Assembly: GCF_009674535.1 (NCBI RefSeq)
Contig: NZ_WKJK01000005.1
Location: forward strand, 124,001 to 188,000
DNA from: Duganella guangzhouensis
GTDB lineage: Bacteria; Pseudomonadota; Gammaproteobacteria; Burkholderiales; Burkholderiaceae_D
Reading direction: 5' to 3'
Length of the DNA stretch: 64,000 nucleotides
Part shown: in pieces, positions 16,298 through 24,536 of the stretch
Numbering within the stretch: the stretch's first letter is position 1
Layout of the letters: every line of letters starts with the position of its first letter
Made by a program: the position numbers and the translations under genes
The notes under the pieces: model-generated
What the model was told of the DNA's origin: nothing
Databases searched by the model: none
Seen by the model: only the letters and a program-made list of their open reading frames with translations

Positions 16298-18780
16298 TGG
16301 CCGTCCAGCGCAACCCCGGCGCGCGCTCGGGTACCGCTGCCGATAGCGACCTCGCCGCGCGGCCCCGCCACCCGGCGCGTCGCCGCGCAATGAAGCTGGC
16401 GACCGGCGCCGCAGCGAGCGTTGCCTCGGTCAGCAGCCTCGCGGCGATGGCCGCCGCCGCTGGCGGCCCGTCGACCGCTGCGGAAGATGCGCGGGTCGCG
16501 CTGTTCCCGCTCAGCACCGTGCGCCTTGGCCCCAGCCCCTTCCTGGCGGCCCAGCAGACCGATCTGCGTTACATCCTGTCGCTGGACGCAGACCGTCTGC
16601 TGGCGCCATTCCTGCGCGAAGCCGGCTTGCCGCTCAAGCAGCCCAGCTACGGCAACTGGGAATCCACCGGACTTGATGGCCACATGGGCGGCCACTATCT
16701 GTCCGCACTGGCACTGATGTACGCCGCCACCGGCGACAACGAAGTCCTCAAACGCCTGAACTACTACGTGGCGGAGCTGAAGCGCTGCCAGCAAGCCAAC
16801 GGCAACGGTTACATCGGCGGCATCCCCGGCGGCGTCAGCGCGTGGCAGGACATCGCCCAAGGCAAGCTACAAGCCGATAACTTCTCCGTCAACGGCAAAT
16901 GGGTGCCCTGGTATAACCTGCACAAAACCTACGCCGGCCTGCGCGACGCCTACTTCTACGCAGGCAGCGAAGACGCCCGCGCCATGCTGATCGCCCTGTG
17001 CGACTGGACGCTGGAACTGACCTCGCACCTCAGCGAAGAACAGATGCAATCCATGCTGCGCTCCGAACACGGCGGCATGAACGAAGTTCTGGCCGACGTC
17101 GCCCACATGACCGGCCAGCAGAAATACATGGACCTGGCGATCCGCTTCTCACACCAGGCCATCCTGCGCCCGCTGGAAGAAAACAAGGACCAGCTCACCG
17201 GCCTGCACGCCAACACGCAGATCCCAAAAGTCATCGGCTTCAAGCGCATCGGCGACATCACCAGCCGCAAGGATTGGCAAAGGGCGGCGGAATTCTTCTG
17301 GCAGACCGTGCACGATCACCGCACCGTCGCCATCGGCGGCAATAGCGTCAAGGAGCACTTCCACGACAGCGCCGACTTCTCGCCGATGATCGAGGAAGTC
17401 GAAGGCCCGGAAACCTGCAACACCTATAATATGCTCAAGCTCACCGAGCTGCTGTTCCTCGGTGACGCCAAAGCCAGCTACGCCGACTACTACGAGCGCG
17501 CGCTGTACAACCACATCCTGTCCTCGCAGCACCCGGACAGCGGTGGCTTCGTCTACTTCACGCCGATGCGGCCGAATCATTACCGCGTCTACTCGCAGCC
17601 GCAGAAAGCGATGTGGTGCTGCGTGGGTTCTGGCCTCGAAAGCCACGCCAAGTACGGAGAATTCATCTACGCCCACAAGGGCGATCAGCTGTACGTCAAC
17701 CTGTTCATCCCGTCCACGCTGGACTGGCGCGAGCAGGGAGTGCAAATCCGCCAGTCTAACCGCTTCCCGGATGAAGACCGCAGCACCATCACCATCAAGG
17801 GCAACAAGACCTTCACGCTGAAGATCCGCTATCCGGAATGGGTGGAGCAAGGTGCGTTGCGCATCGCCGTCAACGGCAAACAGGTGGCCGCCGCCATCGG
17901 CGCCGACCGCTATGTCAACGTGCGCCGCGCATGGCGCGATGGCGACAAGGTCGAAATCCAGCTGCCGATGAAAACCCGGCTGGAGCAGATGCCCGACAAA
18001 TCCAGCTACTACGCGGTACTGCACGGCCCTGTGGTGCTGGCGGCGAAAACCAATCCCTTCCCCGGCGAGCAGCTGAACTACCTGGCCGACGACAGCCGCA
18101 TGGGTCACATCGCCAGCGGCCCGGTGGTGCCATTGGAGCAGGCACCGGTGCTGGTCAGCGACAGCACGGCCTTCGCCAACCGCTTCCGTCCAGTGCCCGG
18201 TCGCCCGCTGACCTTCACCGCCCCCGGGCTGGTGCAGGCGACGCAAAGCGGTCCGACCACCTTCGTGCCATTCTTCCGCGTCCACGACACGCGCTACATG
18301 ATCTACTGGCCGTACTCGACACCTGCGGATCTGAACCAGCGCCGCGAGCAGGCCGCGCGCGACGAGAAGGAGCGCCTGGCGCTGGATGCGCAGACCATCG
18401 ACCAGGTGGCGCCCGGCGAACAACAGCCCGAGTCCGACCACTTCTTCAAGGCCGAGGGCGCGGACGCCGGCATCAACAAGGGCAAGCACTGGCGCCATGC
18501 CACCAGCTGGTTCAGCTACGACCTGACCGATAAAAAAGGCGAAGCGCGCATCCTGCGTCTGACATATTCAAAACTGGATGCGGGCCGTCGTTTCGATATC
18601 CTGATCAATGACAAGCTGCTGGCAGAAGTGCGCCTGGACGCCAGCGCGCCCCAGGAGCTGTATACCCGCGATTACCCGATACCCGCTGGCGCCGCAGTGG
18701 CTGGCAAGTTGGTAGTCAAGTTCGTTGCGCGCGACGGTTCGGTGGCTGGAGGGCTGTACGGCCTGCGGCTGCTGCGCTGA
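16297..18780 (+). CDS. GH127 beta-L-arabinofuranosidase, Tat-exported
   Basis: This 827-residue protein belongs to the former DUF1680 family. The zinc/cysteine active site of GH127 is intact: Glu372 and Cys374 in PETCNTYN and the Cys441-Cys442 pair in MWCCVGSGLESHAKYGE. In the Bifidobacterium enzyme the first Cys of this pair is the nucleophile and the other ligands bind zinc. GNWESTGLDGHMGGHYL near residue 122 is also diagnostic. The N-terminus has HPARRRAMKLATGAAAS, a Tat-like leader. It would release beta-L-arabinofuranose from beta-linked arabino-oligosaccharides such as those on extensin. A C-terminal domain from about residue 690 is less conserved. Start coupled by TAATG. Confidence 0.9.
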   Translation: MAVQRNPGARSGTAADSDLAARPRHPARRRAMKLATGAAASVASVSSLAAMAAAAGGPSTAAEDARVALFPLSTVRLGPSPFLAAQQTDLRYILSLDADRLLAPFLREAGLPLKQPSYGNWESTGLDGHMGGHYLSALALMYAATGDNEVLKRLNYYVAELKRCQQANGNGYIGGIPGGVSAWQDIAQGKLQADNFSVNGKWVPWYNLHKTYAGLRDAYFYAGSEDARAMLIALCDWTLELTSHLSEEQMQSMLRSEHGGMNEVLADVAHMTGQQKYMDLAIRFSHQAILRPLEENKDQLTGLHANTQIPKVIGFKRIGDITSRKDWQRAAEFFWQTVHDHRTVAIGGNSVKEHFHDSADFSPMIEEVEGPETCNTYNMLKLTELLFLGDAKASYADYYERALYNHILSSQHPDSGGFVYFTPMRPNHYRVYSQPQKAMWCCVGSGLESHAKYGEFIYAHKGDQLYVNLFIPSTLDWREQGVQIRQSNRFPDEDRSTITIKGNKTFTLKIRYPEWVEQGALRIAVNGKQVAAAIGADRYVNVRRAWRDGDKVEIQLPMKTRLEQMPDKSSYYAVLHGPVVLAAKTNPFPGEQLNYLADDSRMGHIASGPVVPLEQAPVLVSDSTAFANRFRPVPGRPLTFTAPGLVQATQSGPTTFVPFFRVHDTRYMIYWPYSTPADLNQRREQAARDEKERLALDAQTIDQVAPGEQQPESDHFFKAEGADAGINKGKHWRHATSWFSYDLTDKKGEARILRLTYSKLDAGRRFDILINDKLLAEVRLDASAPQELYTRDYPIPAGAAVAGKLVVKFVARDGSVAGGLYGLRLLR

Positions 18781-18789
18781 CATACTAAA

Positions 18790-18847
18790 AATGATATTGA
18801 AGACTGTAAAAATATCATTGGATAGATATTTGTTTTCCTCATAGTAT
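18790..18847 (+). promoter_or_regulatory. Candidate operator and promoter of the ABC importer operon
   Basis: AATGATATT (18790-18798) and AATATCATT (18811-18819) are perfect inverted nine-mers. AATATC (18811-18816) also pairs with GATATT (18825-18830), so three half-sites overlap. Downstream, TTGGAT (18818-18823) and TAGTAT (18842-18847), 18 bases apart, could be -35 and -10. The same GATAT/ATATC core occurs at the LysR gene. Confidence 0.6.
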
Positions 18848-18890
18848 GGACCCGGAAAACAATATAAAAAACCTTATCAGGAGACATGCC

Positions 18891-19856
18891 ATGACATGCA
18901 ATCGCCGTACCGTATTGTCCGCCGGCCTGGCCGCCGCCTTCGCCCTGAGCGTCCCATCCGCCTTCGCCGCCAAGCCGCTGGTGATCGGCTTCTCGCAAGT
19001 GGGTGCCGAATCCGAATGGCGCACCGCGAATACCGTATCGATCAAGGACGCCGCCAAGAAAGAGGGCATCACTCTCAAGTTCGCGGACGCCCAGCAAAAG
19101 CAGGAAAACCAGGTCAAGGCCATCCGCTCCTTCATCGCTCAACGCGTTGACGTGATCGCGTTCTCGCCGGTGGTGGAATCGGGCTGGGACACCGTGCTGC
19201 GCGAAGCAAAACGCGCCAACATTCCAGTGATTCTGACCGACCGCGCTGTCAACGTCAGCGATCCTTCACTGTACGTCAGCTTCCTCGGTTCGGACTTTGT
19301 GGAAGAAGGCCGCCGCGCCGGCCGCTGGCTGATAGAGCGTCAAAAGAAAACGCCTGATGCCGTTTTGAATATCGTTGAACTGCAAGGCACCGTCGGTTCC
19401 GCGCCAGCGCTGGACCGCAAGAAGGGCTTCGAAGAAGTCATCGCCGGCAATGCCAAGTTGAAGGTGATCCGCTCGCAGACCGGTGACTTCACCCGCGCCA
19501 AGGGCAAGGAAGTGATGGAAGCCTTCCTGAAAGCCGAAGGCAAGAAGATCAACGTGCTGTATGCGCACAATGACGATATGGCGATCGGCGCCATTCAGGC
19601 GATCGAAGAAGCCGGCCTCAAACCGGGCAAGGACATCATCGTGATTTCGATCGACGGCGTAAAGGGCGCGTTTGAAGCCATGATCGCCGGTAAGCTGAAC
19701 GTGACGGTGGAATGCAATCCGCTGCTCGGTCCTCAGCTGATGCAGATCGCGAAGGATGTCGCCGCCGGCAAGCCTGTACCTAAGCGCGTTGTGACCCAGG
19801 AAGGCGTATTCCCGGCCGAAACCGCGGCCAAGGAATTCCCAAACCGTAAATACTGA
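18891..19856 (+). CDS. ytfQ: YtfQ-type sugar ABC transporter substrate-binding protein
   Basis: This 321-residue periplasmic type-I binding protein has leader CNRRTVLSAGLAAAF, cleaved after PSAFA. The motifs GFSQVGAESEWRTAN, VIAFSPVVESGWD, VILTDRAVN and YAHNDDMAIGAIQAIEEAG are those of the E. coli YtfQ (galactofuranose) group. Related systems in other bacteria bind L-arabinofuranose; that ligand fits the GH51/GH127 neighbours (inference). ATG 18891 has CAGGAGA at 18879-18885. An upstream in-frame ATG at 18846 lies over the promoter and would spoil the leader. It starts a four-gene importer operon. Confidence 0.9.
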   Translation: MTCNRRTVLSAGLAAAFALSVPSAFAAKPLVIGFSQVGAESEWRTANTVSIKDAAKKEGITLKFADAQQKQENQVKAIRSFIAQRVDVIAFSPVVESGWDTVLREAKRANIPVILTDRAVNVSDPSLYVSFLGSDFVEEGRRAGRWLIERQKKTPDAVLNIVELQGTVGSAPALDRKKGFEEVIAGNAKLKVIRSQTGDFTRAKGKEVMEAFLKAEGKKINVLYAHNDDMAIGAIQAIEEAGLKPGKDIIVISIDGVKGAFEAMIAGKLNVTVECNPLLGPQLMQIAKDVAAGKPVPKRVVTQEGVFPAETAAKEFPNRKY

Positions 19857-19861
19857 TACCG

Positions 19862-21424
19862 ATGATGACTCTCTCTTCCGCACCCCAGAACCCGGTGCTG
19901 GAGCTGCGCGGCATCAGCAAAGCCTTCACCGGTGTGCAGGCTTTGAATGGCGTGTCGCTCAATCTCTATCCCGGTGAAGTGCATACGCTGATGGGCCAGA
20001 ACGGCGCCGGCAAGTCCACGCTGATCAAGGTGCTCACCGGTGTGTATGCGCCGGACCATGGCCAGATTGTGCTGGCCGGCCAGGCGATTCAGCCGCAGTC
20101 CACGCTGGATGCGCAGAACCATGGCATCAGCACGGTGTATCAGGAGGTGAATCTTTGCCCGAATCTGTCGGTGGCGGAGAACATCTTCATAGGCCGCTAT
20201 CCGCGCAAGTTTGGCCGCATCGATTGGGCCGACATGACGAAGCAGGCCACCGAGCTGCTGGAGCGGATGCAGATTCGTATCGACGTCACGCTGCCGCTGG
20301 CCAGCTATCCGCTGGCGATCCAGCAGATGGTGGCGATTTCGCGCTCGCTGCTGGTGTCGGCCAAGGTGCTGATTCTGGACGAGCCGACTTCCTCGCTGGA
20401 TGAGAAGGAAGTCGATCTGCTGTTTAGCGTTCTGCGTGGCCTGCGCGAGCAGGGCATGGCGATCCTGTTCGTGACTCACTTCCTCGATCAGACCTATGCG
20501 ATTTCGGATCGCATCACCGTCATGCGCAACGGCGAGCGGGAAGGGGAGTACCTTGCCGCAGACCTGTCGCGCGTTGATCTGGTCAACAAGATGGTCGGCG
20601 CGGTGGTCGCGACCGAGGCGGCCGGCACGGCGACGCGCGCGGATGCCGCCGCAGCGGCGGGCCAGGCGAAGGCGGACGGCTCGCGCTTCCAGTCCTTCCT
20701 GCGCGCGGTCGGTTTGAGCCGCAAGGGCGCGCTGCAGCCGATGGATCTGGAGATCCGCCAGGGCGAGCTGCTGGGTCTTGCCGGCCTGCTGGGTTCCGGC
20801 CGTACCGAAGCGGCGCGCCTGCTGTTCGGCGCCGACAAGGCGGATAGTGGCACCATCACCATCGAAGGCAAGGAACGCAGCCTGTCGACGCCGCGCGATG
20901 CGATCGCCGCCGGCATCGGCTTCTGCTCGGAAGACCGCAAGCATGAAGGCGCCATACTCGAACTGTCGGTGCGCGAAAACCTGATCCTGGCGCTGCAAGC
21001 CCGCATGGGCATCATGCGCGCCATTCCGCTGAAACGTCAGCAGCAGCTGGCGGAAGAATATGTGAAAGCGCTGGGCATCAAGACCGCCAGCATCGAAACG
21101 CCTATCGGCTCGCTCTCCGGCGGCAACCAGCAGAAGGTGCTGCTGGCGCGCTGGCTGGTGACCGATCCCAAACTGCTGATCCTGGACGAACCGACGCGTG
21201 GCATCGACGTGCGCGCCAAGCAGGAAATCATGGATTACGTCTCGGCGCTGTGCAAGAAGGGCATGTCGATTCTGTTCATCTCGTCCGAACTGCCGGAAGT
21301 GCTGCGCGTCAGCGACCGCATCGTCGTCATGCGCGACCGCAAAACCGGCGGCGAATACCCGCGCGGCGCGCTGGACGAAACCACCGTGCTGCACGTGATC
21401 GCGGCGGGAGACCAGCATGCATAG
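19862..21424 (+). CDS. ytfR: YtfR-type sugar ABC transporter ATP-binding protein (two ABC domains)
   Basis: This 520-residue protein contains two ABC cassettes. The first has Walker A GQNGAGKST and LILDEPTSSLDEKE. The second has a degenerate Walker A (GLLGSGRTE), signature LSGGNQQKV and LILDEPTRGIDVRAKQE. This arrangement is standard for CUT2 monosaccharide importers. Two start ATGs are possible (19862 or 19865). The gene begins five bases after the binding-protein stop and overlaps the next gene by eight bases. Confidence 0.92.
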   Translation: MMTLSSAPQNPVLELRGISKAFTGVQALNGVSLNLYPGEVHTLMGQNGAGKSTLIKVLTGVYAPDHGQIVLAGQAIQPQSTLDAQNHGISTVYQEVNLCPNLSVAENIFIGRYPRKFGRIDWADMTKQATELLERMQIRIDVTLPLASYPLAIQQMVAISRSLLVSAKVLILDEPTSSLDEKEVDLLFSVLRGLREQGMAILFVTHFLDQTYAISDRITVMRNGEREGEYLAADLSRVDLVNKMVGAVVATEAAGTATRADAAAAAGQAKADGSRFQSFLRAVGLSRKGALQPMDLEIRQGELLGLAGLLGSGRTEAARLLFGADKADSGTITIEGKERSLSTPRDAIAAGIGFCSEDRKHEGAILELSVRENLILALQARMGIMRAIPLKRQQQLAEEYVKALGIKTASIETPIGSLSGGNQQKVLLARWLVTDPKLLILDEPTRGIDVRAKQEIMDYVSALCKKGMSILFISSELPEVLRVSDRIVVMRDRKTGGEYPRGALDETTVLHVIAAGDQHA

Positions 21425-22493
21425 CCCAGTCGCGCGCGCCGCCGCCCCAACCAAAGCCAGTATGCCTATGTTCGTGCAACATCCATTATTCCGCCCCTTG
21501 GCCGCACTGGCGATCCTGCTGTTGATCGACCTGTTCATGGTACCGGGCTTCTTCCATCTGGAGATCAAGGACGGCCACCTGTACGGCGCCCTGATCGACA
21601 TCGCCAACCGCGCCGCGCCGCTGATTCTTGCGGCGATCGGCATGACGCTGGTGATCGCCACGCGCGGCATCGACATCTCGGTCGGCGCCACCGTCGCCAT
21701 CAGCGGCACCGTCGCCGCCATGCTGATCGGCGGCACCATGGTCATGAACAACGGCACCCCGGAATACGTGGCCAACACGCCGATGTGGCTCTCACTGGCC
21801 GCCGCCATGGGCGTGGCACTGCTGTGCGGCGCCTGGAATGGCGCGCTGGTCGCCGGCCTGGGCCTGCAACCCATCGTCGCCACGCTGATCCTGATGGTGG
21901 CCGGCCGTGGCCTGGCGCAGCTGCTGACCGATGGCCAGATCATCACCGTCTACTATCAGCCATTTTTCTTCCTCGGTAGCGGCTATCTGTTTGGCCTGCC
22001 ATTCTCGCTCTACATGGTGGCGGCGGTGTTCATCGTCACCGCGCTGCTGCTGCGTAAGACGGCGCTCGGCCTGTTCATCCAGTCGGTCGGCATCAACCCG
22101 GTGGCCGCGCGCCTGGCCGGTTTGAAGACCGCAGTGCTGATCTTCTTCGTCTACGTGTTCTGCGCCGCCTGCGCCGGCGTGGCGGGGCTGATGATCACCT
22201 CCAACATCAAGAGCGCGGACGCCAACAACGCCGGCCTGTTGCTGGAGCTGGACGCCATCCTGGCCGTCACGCTGGGCGGCACCTCGCTGGCCGGCGGCAA
22301 ATTCAGCCTGGCCGGCAGCGTGATCGGCGCGCTGATCATCCAGACCCTGACCTACACCATCTATTCGCTAGGCTTGCCGCCGGAAGTCAATATGGTGGTC
22401 AAATCGGTGGTCGTGTTCCTGGTCTGCGTATCGCAATCGCCTGAATTCAAAACCATGTGGCGCCGCGCCTTCCCGGCCCGCGCGAAGGGTTAA
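21417..22493 (+). CDS. ytfT: YtfT-type sugar ABC transporter permease
   Basis: This 358-residue permease of the CUT2 family has about ten hydrophobic segments. MTLVIATRGIDISVGA near residue 77 is the family motif, and LDAILAVTLGGTSLAGGKFSLAGS near 280 is the cytoplasmic-loop motif. It forms the translocation pore with the YjfF-type partner downstream. The start overlaps the end of the ATPase gene, and the stop lies five bases before the next start. Confidence 0.92.
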   Translation: MHSPVARAAAPTKASMPMFVQHPLFRPLAALAILLLIDLFMVPGFFHLEIKDGHLYGALIDIANRAAPLILAAIGMTLVIATRGIDISVGATVAISGTVAAMLIGGTMVMNNGTPEYVANTPMWLSLAAAMGVALLCGAWNGALVAGLGLQPIVATLILMVAGRGLAQLLTDGQIITVYYQPFFFLGSGYLFGLPFSLYMVAAVFIVTALLLRKTALGLFIQSVGINPVAARLAGLKTAVLIFFVYVFCAACAGVAGLMITSNIKSADANNAGLLLELDAILAVTLGGTSLAGGKFSLAGSVIGALIIQTLTYTIYSLGLPPEVNMVVKSVVVFLVCVSQSPEFKTMWRRAFPARAKG

Positions 22494-22498
22494 GCATC

Positions 22499-23497
22499 AT
22501 GAGCACTATGATTACCGCCGCCGGCCTGCCGGCCCGTTCGATCACCTCGTCGCCGTACTTTACCTCGCTGATCACCGTGTTCCTGCTGGTGATTCTGCTG
22601 GCGGTGGGCGGCGCGGCCTATCCCGGCTTCCTGTCGCTGCAGGTGATGTTCAACCTGCTGATCGATAACGCCTTCCTGCTGGTGATCGCGATCGGCATGA
22701 GCTTCGTCATTCTGTCCGGCGGCATCGACCTGTCGGTCGGTTCGGTGCTGGCGCTGACCACCATGATCTGCGCCTACATGCTGCAAACCTGGCACTGGAA
22801 TCCGCTGGTGGTGATCGCGATCGCACTCGCCATTGGCACGCTGTTCGGCGCCGCCATGGGGGCGCTGATCCACTACTTCAAGCTGCAGCCCTTCATCGTC
22901 ACCCTGGCCGGCATGTTCCTGGCGCGCGGCCTGTGCTACCTGATCAGCATTAACTCGATCACCATCGAAGACCCGTTCTTCGTCGCGCTGTCGCAAACCC
23001 AGCTGCCGATCGGTGATTGCTTCATCTCGCCGGGCGCCGTGATCGCGCTGGTGACGCTGGCCGCCGCCATCTACGTCGCGCACTGCACGCCGTTCGGCCG
23101 CGCCATCTACGCGGTCGGTGGCAACGAGCAATCGGCGCTGATGATGGGCCTGCGCGTGGCGCGCACCAAGGTGTTGATCTATGCCTTCAGCGGCTTTTGC
23201 GCCGCGCTGGCGGGCATCCTGTTCTCGTTCTACATGCTGTCCGGTTACGGTCTGCATGCGCAGGGCACCGAGCTGGATGCGATTGCGGCCGTGGTCATCG
23301 GCGGCACGCTGCTGAGCGGCGGTTATGGTTATGTGGCCGGCGCGCTGACGGGCGTGCTGGTGCTGGGTTCCATCCAGACGCTGATCGCCTTCGACGGCAC
23401 CCTCAGCTCGTGGTGGACCAAGATTGTGATCGGCGGCCTGCTGTTCATCTTCTGCGTGGTACAGCGCCTGATGTCGCTGCGTACGAATAAAAAATAA
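22499..23497 (+). CDS. yjfF: YjfF-type sugar ABC transporter permease
   Basis: This 332-residue permease pairs with YtfT. MSFVILSGGIDLSVGSVLA and ELDAIAAVVIGGTLLSGGYG are the family motifs. A two-permease arrangement is characteristic of the YtfQRT-YjfF system rather than the AraFGH or RbsABC systems, which use a single permease. ATG 22499 is chosen; an in-frame ATG at 22457 would lie inside the previous gene. Confidence 0.92.
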   Translation: MSTMITAAGLPARSITSSPYFTSLITVFLLVILLAVGGAAYPGFLSLQVMFNLLIDNAFLLVIAIGMSFVILSGGIDLSVGSVLALTTMICAYMLQTWHWNPLVVIAIALAIGTLFGAAMGALIHYFKLQPFIVTLAGMFLARGLCYLISINSITIEDPFFVALSQTQLPIGDCFISPGAVIALVTLAAAIYVAHCTPFGRAIYAVGGNEQSALMMGLRVARTKVLIYAFSGFCAALAGILFSFYMLSGYGLHAQGTELDAIAAVVIGGTLLSGGYGYVAGALTGVLVLGSIQTLIAFDGTLSSWWTKIVIGGLLFIFCVVQRLMSLRTNKK

Positions 23498-23520
23498 ATC
23501 GATAAACATTGGAGAGCATT

Positions 23521-24480
23521 TTGAAAAAGAGTCTGATTTTCGCCGCTGCGGCGAGTTTGCTGGCCGGCGCCGTACAAGCGGCCAACCCGCTGTTCCCGAA
23601 ACTGTTCACCGCCGATCCCGCCGCGCTGGTGGACAACGGCACCGTCTATCTGTACGTCGGTCACGACCAGGCCACGGCCACCGACAAAGACTACGTGATG
23701 AAGGAATGGCGCGTCTACAGCAGCTGCGACATGAAGAACTGGACCGACCGTGGTTCGCCGCTGGCGCCGTCAGCCTTCAAATGGGCGATCGGTAAAGTCG
23801 ACGCCTGGGCCGCCGACATCACCAAGCGCGATGGCAAGTACTACTTCTACGCCACTGTCGATCACGCCAGCATTCCAGGCCGCGCCATCGGCGTCGCCGT
23901 GTCGGACAAGCCGGAAGGCCCGTTCGTCGACGCACGCGGCTCGGCGCTGATCACCAATGACATGACGCTGGAATCGAACATCGCCTGGGACGATATCGAT
24001 CCCGCCATCTTCCAGGACGACGATGGTCAGGTTTATCTCTACTGGGGCAACTCGGTGCTGAAGTGGGCCAAGCTGAAACCGAACATGACCGAGCTGGATG
24101 GGCCTATCCACACCGTGGGCGTGGAGCGCTTCACCGAAGCCTCGTATCTGCACAAGCATAACGGCACCTACTACCTGTCGTACTCGCGCGAATTCCCCGA
24201 GGAGACCGCGTACATGACCGGTCCAACCGCCACCGGCCCATGGAAGTACCAGGGTGTGATCATGTCCAAGAACCAGAAGGTGAAGACCATCCACCAGGCC
24301 ATCATCGCCTTCAACGGCAAGAACTACATCTTCTACCACAACGCCAAACTGCCGGGTGGCGGCGAGTATCGTCGTTCGGTGGCGGTGGAGGAGTTCAGCT
24401 ACAACGCCGACGGCACCATTCCGTTCATCAAGCAGACCAAGGAAGGCCCGGCGGCCAATCCTAGTGCTGCGTGCAAGTGA
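23521..24480 (+). CDS. GH43 glycosidase, secreted, TTG start
   Basis: This 319-residue protein has leader KKSLIFAAAASLLAGAVQA. Catalytic residues by position are Asp32 (FTADPAALV), Asp160 (DDIDPAIF) and Glu206 (RFTEASYLH). The DAWAADITKRDGKYYFYAT segment is typical of GH43 arabinofuranosidase/xylosidase-like enzymes; the exact subfamily is uncertain. I chose TTG 23521 because GGAGAG (23511-23516) sits five bases upstream and the leader starts with MKK; no ATG is available. It follows the importer genes by 23 bases and is probably cotranscribed with them, releasing arabinose in the periplasm for YtfQ. Confidence 0.85.
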   Translation: MKKSLIFAAAASLLAGAVQAANPLFPKLFTADPAALVDNGTVYLYVGHDQATATDKDYVMKEWRVYSSCDMKNWTDRGSPLAPSAFKWAIGKVDAWAADITKRDGKYYFYATVDHASIPGRAIGVAVSDKPEGPFVDARGSALITNDMTLESNIAWDDIDPAIFQDDDGQVYLYWGNSVLKWAKLKPNMTELDGPIHTVGVERFTEASYLHKHNGTYYLSYSREFPEETAYMTGPTATGPWKYQGVIMSKNQKVKTIHQAIIAFNGKNYIFYHNAKLPGGGEYRRSVAVEEFSYNADGTIPFIKQTKEGPAANPSAACK

Positions 24481-24527
24481 TATCGATTCCAACGATATTG
24501 TTCAGTCTTCAATATCGATCGTGATAT
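24480..24527 (+). promoter_or_regulatory. Candidate operators before the GbpR-like LysR gene
   Basis: ATATC (24480-24484) faces GATAT (24494-24498) with nine bases between; the arms extend to ATATCG/CGATAT. ATATC (24512-24516) faces GATAT (24523-24527) with six bases between. The second dyad ends ten bases before the LysR start, a position suited to autoregulation. Confidence 0.55.
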
Positions 24528-24536
24528 CATAAAAAT

